In this document: positions 12,001-24,000 of the stretch, in pieces | How the letters are laid out: every line of letters begins with the position of its first letter | Numbering within the stretch: position 1 is the stretch's first letter | Assembly (NCBI RefSeq): GCF_030406325.1 | Contig: NZ_JAUEQY010000011.1 | Location: 124,001 to 188,000, forward strand | Length of the DNA: 64,000 nt | Reading direction: 5' to 3' | Source of the DNA: Actinomadura sp. DC4 | GTDB taxonomy: Bacteria; Actinomycetota; Actinomycetes; Streptosporangiales; Streptosporangiaceae | Notes under the pieces: model-generated | Database searches by the model: none | What the model saw: only the letters and a program-made list of their open reading frames with translations | Told to the model about the DNA's origin: nothing | Position numbers and translations under genes: made by a program

Positions 12001-15000
12001 GGCGGTGATCGCCCGGATCACGCCCGAGCACGCGAGGGTGACCGCGAACACCACCGCGCCGCGGGGGGAGATCAACCGCATCAAGGCCGAGCTGACCACG
12101 CTGAAGGGACAGGAGAACCTCCTGAACCAGGCCAAGGAGCCGGACGCGGGCGCGTTGGCCTCGGTGCGCACGCGAATCTCGGCTCTGGAGGAGCGGCGGG
12201 TCGCGCAGCGCGCGCTGCTCACGCCGCACGAGCAGGCGCTCCGGCCACTCGACCGGTCCCTGGGCGAGGCGCGCCGGCGGGCCGGTGAGGCGGAGACCCT
12301 GCTCACCGAGCTGCGCGCCACGGGGCGGGGCACCCGGCGGGCGCCGTGGACGCGCCGGGAGGTGGAGCGGGCCGATCGGCGCCTGTGGGCCTCGGAGGGC
12401 CGCCTGGACCTGCGGCGGACCGACCTCGCGTACCGGCCCCGGGCCGCGCCGACGACACGCCAGGCGATCGACGATCTGCACCGCACGCTCGACACCGCCG
12501 GTCAGGGCGCGGTCGCGCTCGTCGTGACCACGGACGGCGCGGGTACCGGCGGGCGCTTCATCGTCGTGAACCACGGGTGGCTGAACCAGTGGTTCGAGTC
12601 CGAGACCGGGCTGCCGGTCGCGGCCCCGGAGAACGCCACGGGGTTGAGCTCGCTGGACCTGGGCGCCGACGGCATGCTGCTCCACCCGCCCGCCGAACTG
12701 GTCGCGTCGCCCGCGCGGACGCGGTCGTTCCGCGAGGTACGCGACCTGGCGCTCGCCACCGTCGCGCACCACCTGGACCCCGCCCTGGCCAGGCAGGCCG
12801 TACGGGACCCGAACGCGCGTGTGCGGTCCACGCTGTACCAGTCCGTGCTCGCGTTCGAGCACCGGATCACCGACCGGGGCCAGGTCGTGGCCGGGCTGAC
12901 GGGGGCGCCGGCGCGGCGCATCGTGAGCCTGGCGACGGCGGAGCGCGGCGAGGTGCCGGCCGGCGCGCAGGTCTACCGCAACAGCGAGGGGCAGCACGGG
13001 ATCGGACCGGACGGGCTGACCGTACGGGGCTGGACCAAGCTGGGCGCGCTCTCGGACTTCCGCCCGATGCTCTGGCTCATGGCGGGCGGGCCGAGGCGGG
13101 CCACCACCGTCCAGGACGTCGCACGCGACGGCCTCGGCGCGGCGGTGCGTTACCTGACCGGGTCCGCCCGGACACCGGAGGAGCGCGTCCGCGCGGCGTT
13201 CGGCGAGAACCCCGGAATGCTGGTCGAGTCGGTCGACCGGCTCCCGGCCGATCTGCCCGCCGACACGTGGATCTGGTTCTCCGGGCCGACCGGCACCGGG
13301 ACGGCGCTCGCGACCGCTCACGGATACCGCATCTTCCTGTCCAGGGAGGGCGCCACCTTCGGTGTGTCACGCCGGAACCTGGTGGCGGCGCTGGAAGGTG
13401 AACACCACACCATCGTCATCGGGCGTACGCCGGTGGGCCGCGACGAACAGGCCCCGGCCTGGGGGCCGATCCGTACCACCAAGATCGTCGGCAGCGGTAA
13501 GTCCGCCGGTGTCGGAAAGACGGTCGGGGACACCAAGGGCAAGGGCGCGGAGACGCAGCTCACCAAGGGTAAGGAGGGAACCCTCCCGCCCGTACGGCTA
13601 CGGAACGTCACCGTGGACAGCTTGTCGCTGGCGGATCCGCACCTGTACGTCAACGCGGCCGGACGGCACCGGATCGCCCGCGCCGACCTGGCCGAGGAGG
13701 GCTGGCACGGCCAGGGCGCGCTCGCCTCGTACGCACCCGTCTCGTGGCTGCTCCACACCGGACCGGCGCAGCCCACGACCGCGACCGGCGTCCTGCGGAC
13801 CGCCCCGGAAGCGGCGATCGCGTTCCTCACCGAGGTCGCGGTGCTGGGAGAGCCGGTGGAGACGGTTCGCTCGATCCTGGCGGCGAACTTCGGGCGTCAG
13901 GCCGAGCGGACGGACACGCTTCCCGCGACGCTGCCCGCCGGCACGATGATCTACTTCACCGGCCCCGAGCACACGGGTGCCGCGGTGGTGCTGCGGGGCG
14001 GCCGTTACCGCCGGATGGACGCCGACGGCACGATCCGCGTCTCGGAGGACCGGGACGGCCTGGCGGACGTCGACGACGGCCGGCACACCTTCGTCCTCGC
14101 CAGGCCGGTCGCGAGTGCGAAGGGCAAGGGCCGGGCGCGGTACCCCGGCGACTCGTCCGTGGAGGACGCGGCGGAGAGGGCCCTGTTCGGGGAGGCGCTG
14201 ACGTTCGACGAGAACCGCCTGCAGGCGGCCCTCCGCGCCCGCCACCTCGAGGAGATCGACGTTCCCGCGGACCGGAACTGTTTCTACACCAGCATGATCG
14301 TCATCGCCGGGCGGTACCTGGAGCGGCACATTCCCGGCGTGCGTCGTGCCGTCACCCGCAGGGAAGCGGTGCAGGCGCTGCGAGAGTGGCTGGCGGACCG
14401 GCTGGAGGCCGACTTCGCGGTGGGGGCCGCGGGCCTGCCGTCGCGGTACGCGAACTTCTTCCACGTGGCCGATGACGGGACGACGATCCAGGAACAGCAG
14501 GCCCGGCTGGTGGACCAGATCAGGCGGATGGACTCCTGGCGCAACGAGGCGGGTGACCTCGTCGCGCACCTGGCCGGGTACGAACTCGGCCTGCGTCTCA
14601 CGCTCATCCAGGACCGTTACGTCACCACGCTCGGCCCGGACGGGGGAGCCGAGCTCAGCTTCATCCGCCGGCCCGGCCATTTCCAGGGGACACGGAGCAC
14701 GCGCCCCGACGCGCCGCTGGTCAGCAGGGCGCGCTCCGTCCCGGTGCCGGAGACGTCCGTCGCCACGGCCCGTGAGCAGTTCGAGCGCCATGTCGGATGG
14801 CTGGACCGGCGGCAGGCGCGCGCGGTCGCCGACCTGAACGCGATCGCGCGCGGGCTCGCCCCGCATGCCGCCCGCGATCTCAACATCCAGGTCGGCCAGA
14901 TCGTCGCCCGCTTCCGCCGTGGGTTCGCGGAGAACGGCCTGCGTGACACGCCGGCGCACGTGCGGGCACAGGAACGGCTCGACATCATGGGCCGCGAGGC

Positions 15001-18000
15001 CAGGACGCTGGAGAACCTGCTCCGCGCGTACGGCGGGCCGCAGCGACCGGCCTCCTCGGCCCAGCCGGCGCCGGCCCAGGGCGCGCTGCCCGGCACCCCG
15101 GTGCCGGACCGCTTCGTCGCGGCCGTCAACGCGCGGCTGCTCGGCTTCGGCGGGCGCTGGCTCGGCGGCGAGGTCGACCGCGGACAGATCGAGGAGGCGC
15201 TGCGCGACCTGCCTCAGGACACGAGCCCCCGATACCTGGTCACCGCCGTCGCCCATCTGATGGTCGAGGGCGTGGTCCCCCCGCCGCCGGCCGAGAGCCA
15301 TGCCGAGGGCGGCGATCACGAGACGGAGAACGGTAACGGAGACGAGCACGAGACCGTCAATGTGACCTCGAGCGTCACGTTGACCACGAGCGCGGGCGGG
15401 TCGGGCGCGATCGGCATGTCGTTCGCCGCACCGCCCGGGGAGGTCATCCGGTACCACTGGACCAAGCTGAAGGGCCGGCTGAGGCGGGTCGGTGACCGTG
15501 GATCCTCCGCGTGGGGAGCCGTGGGCCGGTCGGTGCGATCCGAACTGTCGACGACCACTCCGGCCGGTCCCACGGCTCCCGAGCCGCCGCCCGTGGTGTC
15601 GCCGTCTCCCCGCGCGTCCTCTCCGGTGGAGGAGCTCGGTACCGGGCCGGATTCGGTTCCCTCCCCTGCGGAGGAGTCGGCGCGGCTGGCGGCGATGCCG
15701 GCCGAAGCGCGCGAGTCGGAGCTGGCGTTCATGCCGGCGGCGGACCGCGAGCGGCTGGCGTCCGACCCGGACTTCGTCCGCGGCCTCCGCGACGCCCTGT
15801 CCCGTACGGAGTTCGCGTCCGCCGTGGCGCAGCTGATGATCCAGATGCCGCCGGAGGTCGAACGGCCGGTGACGGCACGGCATCGGCTGCAGGCGCTGCT
15901 CACCCCGATGCTGCACGATCCCAAGGTGGCGGAACAGCTGATCCTCGCCGGCTCGCGAGTGATCGTCCTGCCGAGGGGCGAGCGGCTGACGTCCCTCGCG
16001 CCGTGGCGTCACCTGGCCGGCAAGGCGGTCCACGGACCGGCGGTCCGGGTCTGGGACGACGTGCGCGGAGCCGGTGGCAGCGTCCAGAAGACGGTCGCGG
16101 TCCCGGAGGAGAACCTCCTCGGGGAGACGGCCCTGATCGGGGACTGGTTCATGGCGGAGGGCTATTCCACCGCCACGCACGAGTTCGCGCACCTCATCCA
16201 CCACCATGCTTTGACCGCCGAAGATCGGTTGCTCATCACGCAGGCGTTCACCGCGAAGGCACGCGCGGACTCCTTCAACCGTCCCGTGGAGTGGCCGGAC
16301 GGTCCGCGGACGAACCCGGAGCGCCCCGGCCGGATCAACTATTCGGCCCAGGACGAGGACGAGTACTTCGCGCAGGTGACCAACGCCTACCTCGGCCTGA
16401 ACGCCGGGCCCGACCCGTTCACCGGGCTGGAGCGTCACAACGGCGCGGCTTGGGCCCGCGTGCAGGAGATCCTCCTGCTGCCCCTGCTGGAGCGCCTCTA
16501 CGGACAAAACCCCCAGATCACCGAGCGCGCCAACCCCGTCACCGAGACGCAGGCCGAGAACGAGGCATACGACGCTCAACGTGAGTTCTGGGCCGGGCAG
16601 GAGATCCCGGCCGTCGACGCCGCGCTGGAGACGCGGTTGCGCAACGATGCCGGTGCGACGCTCCCGCCGGCCCGGCCACGCTGGCACGACGTTCACTCGT
16701 CGGACGGACGCGAGGTCGGACAGGCGTTCTTCGACGACGCGGGCTGGCGGCTGCGCTCGCCGTTCTACGGCGACCTGGCGAAGGCGGAGTTCCGCTCCTG
16801 GTCGGGCAGACCGGGCCAGGAGGTCAGCGCGCCGCTGGAGGTGCCGCTCGGCGACCGGAGCGGGGTGTACGTGCTCGCCGGGCACGGGTCGGAGCTGCGT
16901 GACCTGCCACGTCTCACCACGCTCACCGCAAAGGAGATCGTGCGGCGGGGCTTCACGACCCTCCTGCTCGTCCGCTGCGCCACCGTCACGGCGGAGGCAC
17001 CGTCGGCGGGGCTGCGGGACGTCGCACGGGACACGGGCCTGACCATCGTCGAGGAGACCGGCGCGGTCGCGGCGACGCCCGGTGTGATCAACCTCCTGCC
17101 GGACGCCGACGGGCGGCCCACCCAGGTGCGGGTCCACCGCCCCGACGGGACCGTCGACCACTACGGCGTCACGCCGGAAGACGCGTCCGCGCCTTCCCTG
17201 GTGGAGCTGCCGGTCGAGCCGGAGGCGGGCGAACCGCTCGGGCGGGCGCTCGCGCGGGCACTGGACCGCGACCCGTCCCTCCTGCCGGACACCGTCGAGG
17301 GCACCGGGAACACGGCCACCCGCTACGACCGGCTCCTCGCGGCGCTGGCGGAGGAGGACCTGCCCGCCGCCGAGTCGTTCGGCGACCTCGCCCGGGAGGT
17401 CGATGTCCACGATCTCGAACGCGCCGGCGTGGTCCTGACATCCGTGCAGCGGACCCAGGCGGTCCTGCGAGGAGGCCGGCTGCCGCTCGCGACACTGGAA
17501 CTCACTCGCGTCCAGTCGCTGCGGCTGGCCCTGGAGACCGAACCCGCCACCGCGCCGCCGCAGGCGGAGCTGGCGGTGGTCCTCACCACCGCCGTCCGGC
17601 CGCTGGGCATCAAGATCGTTTTTGGGGACACGCTCGCCGAGCCGCTCCGGACCGAGGAATCCCCGGCCCCGGGCGCCGCCGCGATCACGCCGCACCCGGA
17701 CGAGACCTACCGGCGTCAGGTCCACACCGGCGACGGGCGGGACGTCGGCGACGCCTACTTCGGCGACGAGAACCGGCCCGTACGGCCGGGGTTCTACGAC
17801 GGCCTGCCGAAGGCCGCGTTCCGGTCCTGGTCGGACCTGCAGGGCCGGCCGGACGGGGATCCGGGGAAGGCGACGGCCCCCGAGCCGGCCGGCGCCGCGA
17901 GTCAGGTCAGGACCAGGGCACGGGAGCTGGCCGGGCGGGACGTCCCGACCCTCCACCTGCAGCGCTCCGCCCCCGAGGCCGAGTCGGACGTCGGCGCCCC

Positions 18001-21000
18001 GCGTCAGGTGTCCCGTGACCTGAATGGGATCCACCCCCTGCCGGACGCCGACCGGCCCGGCGGCGCCGTCACGCGTACCGAGGAGATCGAGGCCGAGAAC
18101 GGCCAGGTCGAGGAGCGGAACGGCCACGACGAGGGCCGGGCGCGCCCGGCCGTCCCGCCGCCGCGGGACTCCGCGTGGCACGCCGACATCGTCCTGCACG
18201 AGGTCCGTGACGAGCACGGGAGGTTCGGCGGTCTCGCCTCGTACGGCCCGAAGGACATGGAGGCCCGCGCCGGCGCCCTCGCACGTGCCTCCTCGCTGAA
18301 GACCTACACGGCCTGGCACGTCGACGCCGAGGGCAAGACCGTGCCGACCACGCGGCCCATGCCGAGCGGTGAGAAGACCTTCCACTGGTTCTCCCACGGC
18401 GCCGCCGGCCGGGTCACCGCTGCGACACACGACGGTGGCACCCGACCGATGGACGGTGACGACCTCGTCGACCTGATCGAGAACCGCCTGGGGGACGCCA
18501 CCGACATCGTGGTGTGGTCCTGCCAGACCGAGACGGCCGTCGACCGCCGCGCCACTCTCGAACTCGCCACCCGCTTGAGCGAGCGGACCCGCCGCCGCGC
18601 GCACGTGCCCGAGTGGGAGACCGCGCTCGACCGCGACCCGGAGACGGAGAACGCGAGCGCCCACACGTACGCCGACCCGGCGGGCGGGGAGACCGGCTGG
18701 ACCTCCGTGTCGCCGCGTCCCGCGACCTCGTCGGAGCCCGGAGGCGTGCTCGTCGAGCTGCCGGTGCTGCCCGGAGAGGGCGAGACGTTCGGCAGCGCGC
18801 TGGCGCGGGCCCTGGACCGGAGCGGGACGCCGTTGCCCGAGCCGGGCGGCGCCACCCCGTACGACCGGTTCTTCGCCGCGCTGACCGAGGACGACCTGCC
18901 CGAGTCCGCGCCGCTCGCCGAGGAGTCGGCGCTGGTCGGCATCGATGTCCTCCGGCAGGCCGGGATCACGCTGTCCGCCGGGATCCAGGCGCAGGCGATC
19001 CTTCAGCAGGGCCGGCTCTCGATCGGGTCGCTGAACCTCGACCGCGTGCAACGGCTCCGGCTCGCGATGGAGATGGAGTCGGCGGCCTCGGCGGAGATGT
19101 GGGCGGCGATGACGACCGCTCTGGAGGCCGCCGCCTTCCGCCTGGGCCTGCGGATCGTCCTCGGCGAGCCGGTGAGCGCCGGGAACCACCGGCCCGTCCT
19201 GCCCTCGCCGGAACTCCGCAACGCCGCGGTCGCCGGGAGGCGCGTGCGGTGGGCGGACGAGGACGGCGCGGACCTGGCGACCGACCTCGGCCCCGAGGTC
19301 GTCCGCGAGACCATCGAGGAGCCGGAGCCCGCCGAGCGGCGGAGCCCGTGGTACCTGGAGTTCGACGCGCTCGGCGAGGCGTCCGTACGCGGGGTGGACC
19401 GGTGGCCGGAGGAGGAGGTCCAGCTCTGGGCCCACCACGTCGCGAGCGGCTCCCGGCGCACGGGCGACACCTCGGAGCTGAGCACCGGCATCCAGAGCGG
19501 ACTGCGGAAGATGCTGCGGACCGCCGACCCGGCCGGATGGGACACGCTGCTCCAGCGCGGGCACCTGTTCGTGGCCGACGGCCGTCTCGTGTGGCTGCGG
19601 CCCGTGCTGCGCGACGTGACGGTCGGAACGCAGCCGACGGGGACGGTCCGCGAGTACGACGTGTCCTTCGCCTCGATGGCGGCCGGGGGGAAGAAGGAAC
19701 GCGAGGTCTGGGCCGGGCTGGACGGCACGCTGCTGACGTTCTTCTCCCTCGGCCTGAAGACGGTCTCGGCGCTCATCCCCGGTGTACCGGCGCTGGGCAT
19801 GGGCTCCGCGGACAAGCGGGGGGAGGAGTGGGAGGTCCAGGTCATCGCGGGGCGCAAGCTGTTCGTGGGCGGGTTCGCGCGCTTCCGAGCCGGCCTCGCG
19901 GTGCGGGTGTTCGTGGACGGGCGGGAGCGCCCGAACGACGCCGTGCTCCCCGCGCGGTTCGACCTCGACCTGCCGAACGAGCTCACCACGCCGGACGCGC
20001 CGCGGCCGAAGACGACGGCGCGGACGGTCGGCGAGACGAGGACGGGACGGCGGCCCTCACAGTCCGCGGAGTCGCTCAACGCGGTCGACCTGATCCCGAC
20101 CGTCGCGGAGCTGCAGAGACGGCTCCTCGACGCCGGGCTGCCGGCCGGGTCGGTGCTGACCGTGATGGGCGAGGCGCTGGAGCACCTGACCGAGAAGTCG
20201 GCGCGCAACCGCAGCCGGCTGCTGCTCAGCAGCGGTGTCCCGACGAAGAAGGTCAAGGTGCCGGCGGGCCGTGTGAGCTCCTTCGAGGGGCACTTCCTCA
20301 TCAGCGCGGACATCGAGACGCTGCAGTACTTCGGCGACGGCGAGGTGAGCGTACGTGAGGACACCGGCAGCGGCCTGACGGACAAGCCGGGGCGGGGCAA
20401 GGACAGCGCGGCGTCCCTGGGGTTCGGCTTCAACGCGGCCGGGCTCACCCATCCCGACCACCACGACGACGCCGGCAAGGGGTTCGCGCACGGGCCGGGA
20501 CTCACGCTCGGCTTCTCACGCGCCGCGGGTCACGGGATGGCCGAGCAGGCCCTCGGCCACACCGTTCTCAACCGGAAGATGACGCAGGCCCGCTACCGGT
20601 CCGGGCTGCGGGTGAGCGTCGACATCCGCTCGACCACGCACGACATCCCGCGCGTCTCCGGCGTCGCCGAGTCCGAGGTCGGGGTGCCCAAGGGCGAGGC
20701 GGCCGACTTCGAACGCCGGCTGACCGGCTCCGTGCATCCGGCCGGGGGCGCGTTCACGCAGCACCGGGTGCGGACGCTGCTGCGTTCGCCGTACGGGGCC
20801 GTGCCCGAGGAGGCGTACCGCCGGCCGCCGCGCCTCGGCCGCGCGATGCCCGTGAACCCCGCCGACGCCGAATCGCTCGCCCTCGCGTCGCGCCGGGGTC
20901 TCGGCTTCGGCACGGCCGCCACGCTGCCCGGCGCCGAGCTCGTGCACGAGCAGCTCCGTACGGTCATGGAGCGACGGCACGACACGCTGTCGAAGGGCGC

Positions 21001-24000
21001 GAAGGCCGATTGGTCCGAGGCGGACCTGCAACTGGCCGCCTGGTTCAGCCGGCCGGCGCTGGAGGCGGACCCGTCGACCACGATCGCCGGGATCGAACGC
21101 ACCGTACGTGTCGGCGGCCGGGACTACCGCCTGGCCGCCAGGGCGTACGTGATGGAGCGGCTGAAGCGCGCCGGCACCACCTACTCCCTGACCGTCAACC
21201 TCCGGGCGCTGGCGGCCGCGTCCTCGAACGGGCACCGCGCGACGGAGCTGGGCATCCGGCTGGGGGCCGGGCTCGGCGCGCGGGTCACGGCGTTCTCGTG
21301 GCTGCGGTTCGCGCTCGGCGCGGTCGGCCTGCAGGGCGGCTACTCCTACTCGCCCAAGCGCCAGCTGACCGGAGGCGTGAAGTCCTACCGCCGTACCGAG
21401 ACGACCGGTGAGGTGGACGAGCACCCGTACAACGTGATCTACGGGCTGTCGGTGCGGTCGCCCGGCGGGCGGACCGACATCTGGTGGATCGACCGGCGCG
21501 GCGACGTCACCGGCCGGTTCGTGCTGCCCCGCGAGCACCGCCCGGCGATACCGCCGACGCCGGAGCAGATCGCGGCGGCGCGGCAGACCTCCGAGTCGGG
21601 GCTGTGGCCGCAGGGCACGGGCGTCGCCCTCACGCGCGGAGTCTCGGGCCTGTACCCGGCGTTCTTCGTCCTGCCGGAGCTGTGGCGGCTGGCGGCACGC
21701 ATGTACGCGCGGGCGAACGACCTGCCGGACGCCTGGCTGGAGGATTCGGGCGAATGGCCTGAGGCCATCAAGAACGCGACGCGTCCGGGTGGACTCGCCG
21801 CCCACTTCGCGCCCCTGACGAGCCGGACCGGGCGGTACGTCGCGCTGCCGCGGGGCAAGGACGGCCGTAAGCAGGCGCTGCGCATCCGGCTGCGCGGTTA
21901 CCGGCCGCGTCACCTGTACGCGGGCGACGCCACCGAGATCGAGCAGTACGCCCAGAGCAACGCCGCGTACAAGGACGAGACCAAGCACACCTGGGAGGCC
22001 GGGCCGACGTTCTCGGCGGGGCCGCAGTTCCGCCTGGGAGGCGAGGCGGACGCCCCTCACTCGCTGAGCCCGGAGGACGGCGACTTCGGCGGCCACTCGC
22101 CGGAGAGCGAGCAGAACACCGGGCCGGGCGGGCGGATCCAGCTCACCGTGCACGGTGAGGCGCGCTGGGAGCACAAGAGCCAGCGCGGCCGGGAGCAGGG
22201 CCCGGTGGACATCACCCGCGCGACGTACGGCGGGCGGACGCACACGTACCGGATGGACCCGGTCTTCGAGGTGACCCTCATCCGCTGGAAGGGCGACTCG
22301 GTCACCTGGCAGTCGCGTCACCTGCGCGCGACGGACGCGCTCGACGTCGTGGTCCCCGAGCGGCGGATCTTCGACCTCGGGCTGACCGCGCCCGGCGTGA
22401 CGCCACCGGTTCCGCGCCCCCCGGCGCGTCACGTGCCGCCCGGCCTGCTGCCGGGCATGTCGTACCCGGAGACGATGGACGCCGAGGACGTCCTGCCCCG
22501 GATCGAGAGCTGGTTGCGCGACGAGAAGGTGCTGCGTCCGCTGCCCGGCCACGGCGACCGGCCGAACCTGGTGACACGGGAGCTGGAGGGGGCCTACTCC
22601 TCCGACGCGTTGCGCAACCAGTTCGTCGCGCTCACCGGCTCGGGGGTGATCCGCTGGATCCCGCTGCCGCGGGCTTTCGGCGCCGTTCGTTACGTGTGGG
22701 TCCGGGTCACCGCGCGCGTCGCCGCCGCCGACGAGCAACTGGCGCGGCCCGAGGTGAAGCTGACACTGCGGGACGAGGGGCAGCGGAAGAAGACCGTCAC
22801 GAAGTCGTCGGGCTCCGGTTACGGGGGCGGTTTCAACCTGCGGACCCGCGCCGGGAAGGAAGGGCACGAGGGCGACCACGGCGGGATCGAGGGGAGCGGC
22901 GGGTTCAACCGGTCCTCCGCCCGTGGCGTGGAGAAGACCGGGAAGACGCTGGAGATCTACCGCGCGGGTACGCGGGAAGGCTCGCAGGAGTACCGGCACC
23001 GGCTGGCGTTCCGCATCGAGATGGGGCTGAGCGGTGAGCTCCCGGAGATCCTCAACGTGCCGGCGCGCGGCCTCCGGCTCACCGCCGTCGGCCTCGGCCG
23101 TCTGACGCGCGCCCGGAGCCTCGGCAGGCTCTGGTACTCCCACGGGATCTTCCTCCGGCACCACGTCGTCGAGCCCGGTCCGGGCGGCGTGACGGGCCGG
23201 GTCCGGCTCCTCGTCCCCGACCACGTCGCTCTCCTGGACACGCCACCCGACGGGCTCGAACCCGTGCTCGGGAAGAACCCGGCCTGGGACACCCGCCCGC
23301 TCTGGGACGGGCGCGACGCGGCGGCGGTCGCCACGCTCGTGGAGAACCTCCACCCGTGGGGCGTCCCGTTCGCGGACGCGGTGCAGCGGTGGGCCGGGGT
23401 GCCCTCCTCGCCGTTCGGCCGGCCGAAGAACCTGAACACACCGGGCGCCTGGCTCGTCCCGGGCCTGGACTTCACCACCTGGCCGGGCCTGCGGTACCTC
23501 CACTTCACCGGGCAGAACACCATCCGGCCCGACATCAAGGACGTGCTGCGGAACGCGTACGAGGTGCCGGTCGGCGGCCGGAAGACGATCGTCGGCGCGG
23601 AGATCGTGGCCGCGGAGGTGATCGGCCCGGTCGACGGGACGAGCTTCAAGGGCCGCAACTACACCCAGGAGTCGGAGGCGGACAAGGACACCTCCGAGCA
23701 CTCCGGAGGGTTCCACCTCTCCTTCGGCCCCGAGGCCGGCGGCGAGATGGGCCCGGCCAGGGCGCTGGGCATCGGCGGTTTCGAGTACGCGCGCGAGCAC
23801 GCCGAGGAGCTGTCCGGCGAGCTGGGCGGGACCGAGGAGAAGAACAAGGAGGCCACCCGCAGGTACCGGCACTACCGGTTCGCCGTCGACCTCCTCATGA
23901 GCGGGCACCACGGCACCCTGCGCGTGCGCGCGCCCCGCGGCCTGTACGGGATGCTCCCGCTCGAGGAGAACCCCGTGGGCGTGTACCGCCTGGCCGGCGG

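Noticed and set aside
12480-12640. Papain-fold glutamine deamidase toxin domain in the giant protein
   Set aside because: A VVN-x-G...W strand pattern is reminiscent of it, but the needed Cys, His and Asp are not present.
13598-19564. Minus-strand open frame of 1,988 codons opposite the giant gene
   Set aside because: A shadow of the high-GC giant gene: Arg/Pro/Gly/Val-rich translation without domains, and the plus strand here encodes the recognisable OTU and metallopeptidase domains.
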